64,000 nt of DNA from Paenibacillaceae bacterium (GTDB lineage Bacteria > Bacillota > Bacilli > Paenibacillales > Paenibacillaceae). A program made the position numbers and the translations under genes. Shown in pieces: positions 9,043 through 17,321 of the stretch. How positions within the stretch are numbered: the first letter of the stretch is position 1; each line of letters opens with the position of its first letter. A model generated the notes under the pieces. That model was given only the letters and a program-made list of their open reading frames with translations, was not told the origin of the DNA and searched no databases. The stretch covers positions 22,793-86,792 of the forward strand of contig REGQ01000028.1 in the NCBI GenBank assembly GCA_004134985.1. The letters are read 5' to 3'.

Positions 9043-9945
9043 CTACTTCTGCTTTGCGGGGTTGCTAATGCTCTCCCACAGGCGCTCGGCAATCCGCTTG
9101 AACAGCAGAGCCTGCTGCCAGCGGTCGGAAATCTCGATCTCCTGACCTGTATGGTCACGCCGGGTGATTGCATAGTAGCCCGGCGGGCCGAGCTCAGTAA
9201 CGAAGGGCAGCACATCGCCGGGACAGGCCTGCTGCAACCAGTTATCCATCGCTTGTCCCCACCAGCGCTTGAAATGTCCCGCCATGGGATGGCAGCCCTC
9301 CGGCCCAATATCAATCTGTACCTGCTCTCCGCTGGATACGCGGGCATGAATAGCCGATGTCCGCTCGAGCATACGTTCGAAGTACGGCTCCGCTTTGCCA
9401 AGATTGTTTTGAAGCTCGCCTGCGACGACATAGTGGGACAGGTCGATAGTCAGACGAAGGTCCGGGACAGTGGCTACATATTCGACCGTACGGATCAAAT
9501 CCTGTGTCGCTGTGCCCCGATGCGTCTCGACAAAGGTGGGCAGCCCGGCTTGACGAGCAGCTTCCATCAGTCCGGCCAGCAGCTCGGCAGCATGTCGGTC
9601 AATAATAAAACCGTCCATTACTTGCAAGTTGACATACTGTACCCGTCCAAATCGGCGGGCCTGTTCGATGATTACCTGCAAGTCTTCTACCTTCGAAGGA
9701 AATGCCATCGCATTGAAAGCGAGGTTGTAGCGATCCAGCAGGCGATGCCACACCTTCTCTTCTTCCGGCGACGGGATCGCCGCGCTGATCGCCCCAAAGC
9801 CCGCCTCGGCAATCCGCTCGAATTTCTGCTCCATCGTCCATTCCTTGCCATTTTCCCCAAGCCCGATCATTGCCCACCATGATTGCTGGACCTCCAGCCT
9901 CGGCGCTTGTTTGGAACCATCATTAACTGCATTTCTTACGCTCAT
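9043..9945 (-). CDS. Sugar phosphate isomerase/epimerase-like TIM-barrel protein
   Basis: This 300-residue protein has the AP-endonuclease-2/xylose-isomerase-like barrel. Candidate metal ligands are the Glu in 'FVETHRG', the Asp and His in 'TIDLSHYV', and a C-terminal Asp/His/Glu set. ATG at 9945 ('MSVRN') follows GGGAG by 8 bases; an upstream ATG has no such site. It is the last gene of a five-gene run (9043-13715), 33 bases after its neighbour. Members interconvert keto and aldo sugars or epimerise them; the substrate is unknown. Confidence 0.8.
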   Translation of the reverse strand: MSVRNAVNDGSKQAPRLEVQQSWWAMIGLGENGKEWTMEQKFERIAEAGFGAISAAIPSPEEEKVWHRLLDRYNLAFNAMAFPSKVEDLQVIIEQARRFGRVQYVNLQVMDGFIIDRHAAELLAGLMEAARQAGLPTFVETHRGTATQDLIRTVEYVATVPDLRLTIDLSHYVVAGELQNNLGKAEPYFERMLERTSAIHARVSSGEQVQIDIGPEGCHPMAGHFKRWWGQAMDNWLQQACPGDVLPFVTELGPPGYYAITRRDHTGQEIEISDRWQQALLFKRIAERLWESISNPAKQK

Positions 9946-9978
9946 ATCTTCGTCTCCCTTCGTCATCCGCATCACACG

Positions 9979-10836
9979 CTATTTCTGTTCCGTGCTAGCC
10001 GCCATTGACGGCATCCAAGAGGGATGATGGGTCAGTCGGGCGAGCATCTCTTCATACACCGCTTTATTGCGCCTTAAATTCGCAAAAGCATCCCCACCCA
10101 TCCCGTAGCCCTGAAAGCCCACAGGCCCTTGATAGCCATAGCGCCGGAGCAGGGCTAGGAAGGCGAACAGGTCCAGCTCCCCTTGATCAATGCATTCAAT
10201 CGTAGCAGGCAGCCCCGCCGACTCCGACTGCTTCCGGCTGCCGCACAGGCTGACAGCATGAAGATGCGGCATGCAGGAGGACAGCGCTTCCTGCAGTCGT
10301 GTGCCGTCTATTGCGTACCAATGGAACGAGCTGAATGCCATGCCGAGCAACGGATGGCCGATTTTGCCGATCAGCCGAAGCGCATCCTCCCAGCGTTCCA
10401 GCCAGAAGAACACATGCGGATAGAGCGACAATCGCAACTGCTTGCGCTCCGCAATAGGCAGGAGACGGGCGAGCCATTCCATCGCCAGCGCATCTCCCTC
10501 CGGATCAGATAGCTTGAAGCGCCCATCGCCGACGGTAAGCGCCAGCTCCACCCGGCTGCAGCCCTGGAGTTGTTCCAGCATGGTTATCATTCGAGCTGCT
10601 TCAGGATGCTCCGGTGATTGCGTGAGATCAAGCACCGCATAGACTGCGGCCACCTCCAGCCCGTATTCTTCCTTCACCGCAGGGAGCAGCTCGCTGTCCT
10701 GCCAAGCCTGCTCATCCCAAAGGGTCAAATAAGCGGCATCATAACCCAGCTCCCGAATCATTTCGCAGCGGATGCGGAAGGGATAATTGCCGAGGGAATG
10801 ATAGAAGAATGTATCCATTGCATAGAGCTTATTCAT
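9979..10836 (-). CDS. Sugar phosphate isomerase/epimerase-like TIM-barrel protein
   Basis: This 285-residue member of the same barrel family begins 'MNKLYAMDTFFYHSL', with the first strand-helix unit 'MIRELGYDAAYLTLW'. The metal-binding residues are less clear than in its neighbours: the central segment has 'LSLYPHVFFW' where relatives carry a Glu. It may be catalytically divergent or use another set. It overlaps the upstream dehydrogenase by 4 bases, so the two are coupled. Confidence 0.72.
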   Translation of the reverse strand: MNKLYAMDTFFYHSLGNYPFRIRCEMIRELGYDAAYLTLWDEQAWQDSELLPAVKEEYGLEVAAVYAVLDLTQSPEHPEAARMITMLEQLQGCSRVELALTVGDGRFKLSDPEGDALAMEWLARLLPIAERKQLRLSLYPHVFFWLERWEDALRLIGKIGHPLLGMAFSSFHWYAIDGTRLQEALSSCMPHLHAVSLCGSRKQSESAGLPATIECIDQGELDLFAFLALLRRYGYQGPVGFQGYGMGGDAFANLRRNKAVYEEMLARLTHHPSWMPSMAASTEQK

Positions 10837-11939
10837 TCGAAAGTCCCCTCCAGCTCGACCCGCTGCGCTTCACCGGTACGAATGAAATCGTAGATGGAAG
10901 CCAGAAGCGTGAAGTTGAATACCGCCTGCTCATTGACGATGGCCGGAGAAGGCTCGCCGGCGACGGCCGCCAGGAAATATACGATCGGCCTGGCCATCAT
11001 ATCGATCGGCTGATCCTTCAGCACAATCTTCTCCTCTATCTGCTCTCCACGAAGATCAGACCGCCAGTTACGCTCCCCTTCTCCATTGAAGCTGAGCCAA
11101 TCCCAGCTGACCGCACCTTTGGTCCCTTCTATCTCAACAATGCTGCGATCTTCTCCATGGCAGCATGCCGCCCGCTCATAGTGGACAGGGACAATACTGC
11201 CATCGCGCAGATGGAACTTGATCAGAGCGCCGACATGCTGCTCGACATCGAAGGGATGCTCTACCTGAAGGGGATGTTCTGTCTCAGGGTTGGCCATCCA
11301 CGCATGAACGATCTCTGCACGCACAGGGCGCAGCGCCTCTGTAAGCCCGGCGATATCATACGGGCCCCAATCCATCAGCGTGCCCCCGCCGCTAACCGCC
11401 GGATTCAGAAACCAGCGGCTCGCCGGCTGATATTCCACACCGCTCCGTGCACGTGCGCGCCGCTGCATCCACTGCACCTTGTACACCTCGCCAAGCCGTC
11501 CTTGCTCCAGCAGTTCCTGTACACTGCCTGTCGACTTTAGCCCGGCGAAGCGGGAGCTGCAGCAGCCGAGCAGCTTGCCCGCGTCTCTTGCCGCAGACAG
11601 CATCATCGCCGCCTCTTCCTTGTTCATTGCCAGCGGCTTCTCGCACAATACATGCCTCCCTGAGCGCAAGGCGCGGCAGGTGATGTCCGCATGAGTAGAG
11701 GGAGGTGTCGCTACAATGACGACATCATCCGGCTCGGAAGGCGACGAGAGCATCGACTCCAGGTTATGGAATGGAACGGCCCAAGGGAATTTATGAACAA
11801 AATCCGTCAAAGCAGCAGCATTGACATCCGTAACGAATACAGCGGGCCGGCCGGCCTCCGTCGATGTATGCTGCAGGATGGCCTGAATATGGTGAGCGGC
11901 AATCGCGCCGGCTCCCACGATATAGATGCGCGGGTTCAT
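10833..11939 (-). CDS. Gfo/Idh/MocA family oxidoreductase
   Basis: This 368-residue NAD(P)-dependent sugar or cyclitol dehydrogenase has an N-terminal Rossmann fold with 'VGAGAIAAHH' (7-16), the family motif 'CEKPLAMN' near residue 95, and a C-terminal alpha/beta substrate domain. ATG at 11939 follows AAAGGAG; the open frame before it is not coding. It is flanked on both sides by TIM-barrel isomerase genes, a pairing seen in inositol and unusual-sugar oxidation pathways. Confidence 0.9.
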   Translation of the reverse strand: MNPRIYIVGAGAIAAHHIQAILQHTSTEAGRPAVFVTDVNAAALTDFVHKFPWAVPFHNLESMLSSPSEPDDVVIVATPPSTHADITCRALRSGRHVLCEKPLAMNKEEAAMMLSAARDAGKLLGCCSSRFAGLKSTGSVQELLEQGRLGEVYKVQWMQRRARARSGVEYQPASRWFLNPAVSGGGTLMDWGPYDIAGLTEALRPVRAEIVHAWMANPETEHPLQVEHPFDVEQHVGALIKFHLRDGSIVPVHYERAACCHGEDRSIVEIEGTKGAVSWDWLSFNGEGERNWRSDLRGEQIEEKIVLKDQPIDMMARPIVYFLAAVAGEPSPAIVNEQAVFNFTLLASIYDFIRTGEAQRVELEGTFE

Positions 11940-11994
11940 GTGAACACTCCTTTTCTGATTGGGGTTTTGACCAATATTGAGATTTCCCGCGGCT

Positions 11995-12816
11995 CTAGTT
12001 ATGCACCAGCGGCTCCAGCACGCTGCGAACATACTTGCCGTTCTGAAGTGTCACCTCATCCGGCGTCTGCTCGGCTGCTGCGGATTCCTCCTCGACCATA
12101 ATCCAGCCGTCATAGCCCGTCTCTGCCAAATACCTCGTAATGGCCTCGTGGTTAATGGAACCTTCCCCAAGCGCCGTCCATTGGCCTGTGGCGGTATCCA
12201 TATCCTTGAAATGGACATGCCGAATCAGAGATCTGGCGCTGCGCAAGATCGCTTCGGGGTCCATTCCCCCTTTGGCAATATGTCCGGTATCCGGGGCATA
12301 ACCGCAAAAGCGGCCATCGAGACCCTCCAGCATCACTTGATAGTCATCCGCCGTGCGGAAGATCGAGCCGGATGGCGAGTTCGGATGGAAGGCAGCCGTA
12401 ATGCCGGCGGCCTGCGCCCGCACAGCGACAGCGTTAATATTGGTCAGCGCATTCTGCTGGCGCTGGCGCAAGTCGCTGCGGTCGCTTCCCGGCAGCTGCA
12501 CCAGCGTCAGCACAGTGCCCTGAAAAGACTGCAAATAGGAAATGACCCGGTCGGCTTCCTCACGCTCCTCAGCTGTCTCTGACGAGGCCTTCCATGGCAT
12601 CGCCAGACATAGCGCCCCGAGTTGCAGCCCTCTGCGCTCAAGCCCCTCGCGCAATGCTGCGGAATCGTTCGTATAAGCCCCAAGCATGCATACCTCCGGC
12701 TCCACGCCTTTCCCCTGGGCTGCAGCTATCACATCCAGAATATGGTCGGTGCGGCTGCGGTACAGCTCATACGACATTTGCCATGTATAAGTCTGATAGC
12801 CAAATCGTATCGTCAT
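11995..12816 (-). CDS. IolE-like sugar isomerase/dehydratase TIM-barrel protein
   Basis: This 273-residue barrel protein has the closest visible resemblance to inosose dehydratase (IolE)-type members. It carries 'AAFHPNSPSG', then 'APDTGHIAKGGMDP' and 'IRHVHFKDMD', which place the usual Asp, His and Asp/His metal ligands. The start at 12816 follows GGAGG by 10 bases and overlaps the upstream isomerase by 4 bases. The neighbouring dehydrogenase would supply a keto substrate. Confidence 0.82.
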   Translation of the reverse strand: MTIRFGYQTYTWQMSYELYRSRTDHILDVIAAAQGKGVEPEVCMLGAYTNDSAALREGLERRGLQLGALCLAMPWKASSETAEEREEADRVISYLQSFQGTVLTLVQLPGSDRSDLRQRQQNALTNINAVAVRAQAAGITAAFHPNSPSGSIFRTADDYQVMLEGLDGRFCGYAPDTGHIAKGGMDPEAILRSARSLIRHVHFKDMDTATGQWTALGEGSINHEAITRYLAETGYDGWIMVEEESAAAEQTPDEVTLQNGKYVRSVLEPLVHN

Positions 12817-13715
12817 TGTGCCTCTGCCTCCTTGATTCTCGCTTGAAGGAACGGTACAGCCTCCCGCCCCCATTCCTCCACCTGTGCATTAAAGCAGAAG
12901 TCGATCCCCCACCATGACAGCTCCGATAGTACAGGCTTCATGGCTGACAGAAAAGCGGTAAAATCAAGATGGCCCGCACCGAATTCCGCATGGGTGCTCG
13001 TCTCCTCATCATGCAGTGTGCCATCGGAATCAATGAGATGGAAGTGGCCGATATGCGGCTTAAGCAGTTGCGCGTACTCAATGATGCCGCCGGGCAGAAT
13101 CTCTTTCTTCCCCCCATGCCGTGCGCCGATGACGCCGCTCATGTAAGCATGGCTCGTATCGAACAGCACCTTGAAGAAAGGATGGTCGACAGCTTCAACC
13201 AAGCGCTTCACCTCGCTCGGCTTGTTCAGCCAGAAGCCCGGCTCAAACTCCCAGACGATGAGAATCTTAGCGGTCGCAGCAAGTTCAGCAGCGGCGCGCC
13301 AAGTCGCACTGAGGCGAGCGAACCGCGCTTCGTATTCTTCGGGGGGAAGCTCTGCAGGAGGGCTCACCGTATCGACGCGGATCGTCGTAATGCCAAGATC
13401 GGTGCAAAACTCAAGATAGCTCCGCATCAGCGCCAAATACGCCTCTTGTTCACACTGGTCCGGTGGAACGGCAGTGAAGTCAGGCGCATAGCCGGATATG
13501 CCCAAGCCGTGCGCCTGAATGTCCGCCAACAGCTCTTCACGGCTTGCTTTGGTCGGATGGCTGTCCGGTGTCGGATGGGGGGCAAAGCCGTTGATTTCTA
13601 CCCCGTCGTAGCCAGCATGGGCAGCGTAACGAAGAATTCGGTCAAAGGGCCACGGATCGGAAGCAAACGGTCCAAAGGCAAACGCCCAGGAACCGATGGA
13701 GAGTTTCGGGTTCAT
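12813..13715 (-). CDS. Sugar phosphate isomerase/epimerase-like TIM-barrel protein
   Basis: This 300-residue protein is the first gene of the five-gene run. Barrel landmarks: 'GYDGVEINGF' near residue 36, 'LIVWEFEPGFW' (metal Glu), 'VLFDTSHAYMSG' (Asp/His), 'HFHLIDSDG' (His/Asp) and 'WWGIDFCFN' near the end. AAGGAG lies 7 bases before the ATG. The complete ligand set suggests an active isomerase or epimerase. Confidence 0.85.
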   Translation of the reverse strand: MNPKLSIGSWAFAFGPFASDPWPFDRILRYAAHAGYDGVEINGFAPHPTPDSHPTKASREELLADIQAHGLGISGYAPDFTAVPPDQCEQEAYLALMRSYLEFCTDLGITTIRVDTVSPPAELPPEEYEARFARLSATWRAAAELAATAKILIVWEFEPGFWLNKPSEVKRLVEAVDHPFFKVLFDTSHAYMSGVIGARHGGKKEILPGGIIEYAQLLKPHIGHFHLIDSDGTLHDEETSTHAEFGAGHLDFTAFLSAMKPVLSELSWWGIDFCFNAQVEEWGREAVPFLQARIKEAEAQ

Positions 13716-13738
13716 GTCATCGCTCCTTGATATGGGGA

Positions 13739-13766
13739 GGCTAAGCTTGAAAGCTCGAAGCTAGCC
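13739..13766 (-). other. Bulged hairpin in the leader of the five-gene isomerase run
   Basis: On the minus strand, GGCTAGCTT (13766-13758) can pair with AAGCTTAGCC (13748-13739), with one bulged base. It lies just before the Shine-Dalgarno of the 13715 gene and has no T-run, so it is more likely a 5' mRNA structure than a terminator. Confidence 0.35.
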
Positions 13767-13817
13767 ACTCCCTTGATTATTGATAGGTATTGAAATTAAT
13801 CTCGATCAACGAACTCA

Positions 13818-14627
13818 CTATGACTTATTGTCTAGCAAAAAGCTCATCGTCACCGTATTGAAACGTTCTATGGCATCCCAATGGTGCGTATGGCCGCTTC
13901 CTTCGAAAACCTCCAGCCGTGCATGCGGTAGCTGGGCCGCAATCGCCTGCGAGAGCGCAAGCGGAGTAAACATATCTCTGTCCCCTACAGTCAAGAGCAC
14001 AGGAACCTTGATTGCACCCAGTCTGTCTGTCGTATGATGGCTCATGCAGGCATCGCACTGGGCCTGGAACGCATGAGCCGGCATTCGCTCAGCGCTGCTC
14101 TGCGCTTCCTCTCTAGCGGCTGCCAGCCGCTCCGCCTGATTCGCATGAAATTGCGGTGTATAAATGATCAGCTGAAGCAGGCGGGCAAAATCGTCCGGAC
14201 GCAAATTTCCATACGCCGCGCGAAATGTTTTGAAGATGGCCTCTGTATACGCATCACAACTCATCCATGAGCAATTCAATGTCAGTGAACGAATACGCTG
14301 CGGCGCTGCCAGTGCCATCTCCTGCGCAATCGCGCTCCCCATCGAAATGCCGGATACATGCGCGCTTTCGATGCCGAGCGCATCCATCATCCCCAGTGTA
14401 TCCTCCGCCATCATGGCGGTAGTATATGGCCCCTCCGGCTTCGCTGAGCGCCCTGCCCCGCGGTTGTCGACGAGAATACAGCGGAAGTGTCGTTCATATG
14501 CCTGTACATGCTCCTCCCACAGACTGCCGTCACCGCCCAGACCCATCAGCAGCACCAGCGGCTCGCCCGTTCCTCTCTCCGTATAATGCAGCTCAATACC
14601 GTTTGCTTGCACAACAGGCATGCTCAC
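13818..14627 (-). CDS. Alpha/beta hydrolase
   Basis: This 269-residue serine hydrolase fold protein has the nucleophile elbow 'GISMGS' (Ser95), the acid Asp in 'VGDRDMFTP' near 215, and His in 'GSGHTHHW' near 245. The oxyanion strand is 'LLMGLGGDGSLW'. There is no signal peptide, so it acts in the cytoplasm. It lies 15 bases after the 14643 gene in the same run and probably cleaves an ester or lactone of the imported sugar. The exact substrate is unknown. Confidence 0.88.
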   Translation of the reverse strand: MSMPVVQANGIELHYTERGTGEPLVLLMGLGGDGSLWEEHVQAYERHFRCILVDNRGAGRSAKPEGPYTTAMMAEDTLGMMDALGIESAHVSGISMGSAIAQEMALAAPQRIRSLTLNCSWMSCDAYTEAIFKTFRAAYGNLRPDDFARLLQLIIYTPQFHANQAERLAAAREEAQSSAERMPAHAFQAQCDACMSHHTTDRLGAIKVPVLLTVGDRDMFTPLALSQAIAAQLPHARLEVFEGSGHTHHWDAIERFNTVTMSFLLDNKS

Positions 14628-14642
14628 TCATCTCCTCTGAAA

Positions 14643-15500
14643 TTACCTTTGCCTTGACAGATGGCTGCGGATGTACTGTGCGCCAAGACGGGCCGCATCA
14701 TCCTGATGCTCCGAGACGTCGCGCCACAGGTGGAGACGGGAGGCCAGCCCAGGCACTTGTCTGCCAAACGCCTCGATCGTCAGCCAGCCGTCGTAGCCTA
14801 TTTCCCCCAGCACATCGAATATTTCGGCAGGTACGGCATGCCCGCTGCCCGGGACTCCCCGGTGATTCTCCGAAATATGCACATGAACCAAGTGCGGAGC
14901 CGCCTCGCGCCATGCTTGGGCCACATTCGCTTCCTCAATATTGCCGTGATGCGTGTCCGCAAGCAGGCCGACATTAGACAGCCCGACCTGCTGGACGAAA
15001 CGTGTGCCTTCCCCCAATGTGTTAACGAGATACATTTCAAACCGATTAATTGGCTCCAAGGCAAGCTTGATACCGCTTGCAGCTGCATATTCGCCCGCCT
15101 GGCGAAGCGTATCCACCGCGTAATTCCATTCCTCTTGCTGTGGTCCCTGACCGGTAAATCTTCCGAGTCCCTGAAACAGCGGCCCACACAGCACCTGACC
15201 GCCAAGCGCGCACGTATTGTCAATCGCCAGCTTGAGCGTGTCCAGCGCACCCTCTCGCAGCTTCCGCTCAGCGCCTGCCGGATCGGCAACAGACGCATCG
15301 AGCGCCGCAATCGTCGTGCATTCCAATTCAAGCTCCTGCAGCTGCCGGGCAAAAGCAAGCGCATCCCCGGGGGCCATATTGTCTGCCGGCAGCTCCACGC
15401 CGTCGAAGCCCCATTCCTTGATGGAATGCAGCAGACGCTGATGGCTGGAAGGGTCCGGGCGGTCTGTCCAGAGCAGCACATTCATGCCAACCTTCATCAT
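14643..15500 (-). CDS. Hydroxypyruvate-isomerase/epimerase-like TIM-barrel protein
   Basis: This 285-residue member of the isomerase/epimerase barrel family has Glu in 'KLALEPINRFE' near residue 150, Asp/His in 'LLADTHHGNIEEAN' near 185, 'LVHVHISENHRG' near 215 and a final Glu in 'LTIEAFG'. This ligand set is typical of the tagatose 3-epimerase/hydroxypyruvate isomerase group. ATG at 15500 is preferred to a TTG two codons earlier, which sits too close to GGGAG. The ribosome binding site lies inside the end of the alcohol dehydrogenase gene upstream. Confidence 0.85.
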   Translation of the reverse strand: MMKVGMNVLLWTDRPDPSSHQRLLHSIKEWGFDGVELPADNMAPGDALAFARQLQELELECTTIAALDASVADPAGAERKLREGALDTLKLAIDNTCALGGQVLCGPLFQGLGRFTGQGPQQEEWNYAVDTLRQAGEYAAASGIKLALEPINRFEMYLVNTLGEGTRFVQQVGLSNVGLLADTHHGNIEEANVAQAWREAAPHLVHVHISENHRGVPGSGHAVPAEIFDVLGEIGYDGWLTIEAFGRQVPGLASRLHLWRDVSEHQDDAARLGAQYIRSHLSRQR

Positions 15501-15507
15501 TCGCAAC

Positions 15508-16500
15508 TCACTCCCATGGTTTAAGTATGATTTTGCCGCTTAATTGCTTGGATGATTCCTCGAACGCTTCCTGGATTTGACTCATCGGATACGTATGCGT
15601 AACCAGCAGATCCGTCAGCGGAGACTGCTCGATAACCTTCATCAAATAAGGGAACTCATTCAGGTTGTAATGCCAGGAGCCGATCAGCGAAATGCCTTTG
15701 CGAAGCAAATCGTCGCTTATCTTGATCGTCGTCTCGGCGAAGCACTCCCCTACGAAAGCAATTTTCCCTTGACGTTTCACCGCATCGATCTGGAGGCGGT
15801 GCGCAGGGACAGCACCGGAACACTCCAGGCCGCAATCCGGCCCCTTGCCGCCGGTCAGCGCCTTGATCCTGCTAACGGCATCCGGGTCGCGCGGATCGAT
15901 AATGTGCTCAACACCCATCCTTCTCGCCAGCTCCACCCGGTATTCATTGGACTCTACGGCAATGACTCTGGCGCCCCGGAAGCGCGCATTCACTATCGCT
16001 CCAAGTCCGACCGGGCCGAGCCCCGTAATGAGCACAGTCGTAAAAGCGTCGACGCCAAGCTTGTTGAATGCGCCATGTGACGGTCCAAGTCCACAGCAAG
16101 CAAGTGATGCTTTCTCATAAGAGATGCCATCCGGGATTTTGGCGAGCAGCCATGACGGCTTCGACAAGTATTGTGTCATCGTCGGCTCATAATGAGGCAG
16201 ATTATGCTCGCAGTAGATATAGTCCCCGACAAGGCAAAGCTCGCATTTCCCGCAAGGATACTGCGGCATCACAACAACCCGGTCGCCCACCTTCACCTTG
16301 CTGCCCGGCGCAGCCTCCACAACCTCGCCTGCCGCTTCATGCCCAAGGCAATCGGAGGCATGCCCGCCAACAAAAGCTTTGTATTCCGCGCACATCGGCG
16401 CAGCATGCACCTTCACCAGTGCCCAGCCCTCCTGAAGCGACGGCTTGTCCTTCTCAATCAGCTTAGCCTGCCGTACACCTGTTATCGCTGCTATTTTCAT
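15508..16500 (-). CDS. Zinc-dependent medium-chain alcohol/polyol dehydrogenase
   Basis: This 330-residue MDR-family dehydrogenase has the catalytic-zinc Cys in 'PMCAEYK' near residue 37 and 'LGHEAAGEV' near 54. The structural-zinc cluster is 'CGKCELCLVGDYIYC' near 89-103, and the NAD-binding motif is 'GLGPVGLGA' near 165. It probably oxidises a sugar alcohol or sugar in the cytoplasm. The start follows GGAGGAGG and overlaps the ThuA-like gene by 4 bases. Confidence 0.92.
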   Translation of the reverse strand: MKIAAITGVRQAKLIEKDKPSLQEGWALVKVHAAPMCAEYKAFVGGHASDCLGHEAAGEVVEAAPGSKVKVGDRVVVMPQYPCGKCELCLVGDYIYCEHNLPHYEPTMTQYLSKPSWLLAKIPDGISYEKASLACCGLGPSHGAFNKLGVDAFTTVLITGLGPVGLGAIVNARFRGARVIAVESNEYRVELARRMGVEHIIDPRDPDAVSRIKALTGGKGPDCGLECSGAVPAHRLQIDAVKRQGKIAFVGECFAETTIKISDDLLRKGISLIGSWHYNLNEFPYLMKVIEQSPLTDLLVTHTYPMSQIQEAFEESSKQLSGKIILKPWE

Positions 16501-17321
16501 CCGACTTCCTCCTCCTGCTCCTGCTCCTGTAATGGAATGTCTGCTATGCGCTGCTCAATGCCCATCGCCCAGTAAATGCCGTTCGTCAGCAGCCGCCTGA
16601 AGGCAGGCAGCTCAAAATCCTCGGGATGCCCCATCGTCGTCATAAAAACGGCGCCTCCGCCAGCATGGCGACGGGTCCAGGCCACCGGCTGAATGCGCGG
16701 CGTATCCTCGGTATAGGACCAGCCGTTATTCTCCGGATTGACCGTATGTCCTGACAACAAAATTTCCGCATCCTTAGGCGGGTAAGGCAGCACCTGATAC
16801 AGCCAGGAACGGCAGGCAAAGCGGGTCGGGACGCCCGTCAGGACCGGATGCCCTTCCGCTCCCCAAGCGACGGAAACATCAGTCGAGGACGAGTGGCCGA
16901 AATGCTGTATCCACGGCGCGCCCAGCACCTCGATGCCAAATCGGTCGTTCCACTCGGCAAGCTCGTGACCTGCGGGATATTGGAAGGCATGCGTGCTGGT
17001 ACGAAGTCCTACAACAGGCTTGCCTGCTGCCAGATATTCCTGAATCAGTGCGAATTGCTCGCGAGGCAGCTCGCGGAACCTCAGATAGAACACCGCCAAG
17101 TCCGCTGAGCGCAGCGCCTCCAGTCCTGGAATGTTATCCCGCACGACCGGATTCGGGCTGGCTGTCAGCACTGTAGTGCGCGCGCCATGCTCCCGCTCCA
17201 GCTCGGCTGCCAGATGAGGCAGCGTACGCTCCGATTCATATTCATCCTCACCGCTCACAAACACGATGTGATAGTCTTGCAGCCGTTTATTGGCGTATGC
17301 CGCTTTGCTTGAACCGCTCAT
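16497..17321 (-). CDS. ThuA-like domain protein
   Basis: This 274-residue protein has a glutamine-amidotransferase-like (ThuA) fold. It shows 'IVFVSGEDEYESE' at the N-terminus, 'GKPVVGLRTSTHAF' near 128, and 'GGGAVFMTTMGHPEDFE' near 225. ThuA proteins accompany sugar dehydrogenases in trehalose and disaccharide catabolism, but their reaction is poorly defined. The C-terminus ends in an acidic 'QEQEQEEE' tail encoded by repeated GAGCAG units. It overlaps genes on both sides by 4 bases, so it is part of a coupled operon with the GH43 enzyme and the dehydrogenase. Confidence 0.85.
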   Translation of the reverse strand: MSGSSKAAYANKRLQDYHIVFVSGEDEYESERTLPHLAAELEREHGARTTVLTASPNPVVRDNIPGLEALRSADLAVFYLRFRELPREQFALIQEYLAAGKPVVGLRTSTHAFQYPAGHELAEWNDRFGIEVLGAPWIQHFGHSSSTDVSVAWGAEGHPVLTGVPTRFACRSWLYQVLPYPPKDAEILLSGHTVNPENNGWSYTEDTPRIQPVAWTRRHAGGGAVFMTTMGHPEDFELPAFRRLLTNGIYWAMGIEQRIADIPLQEQEQEEEVG

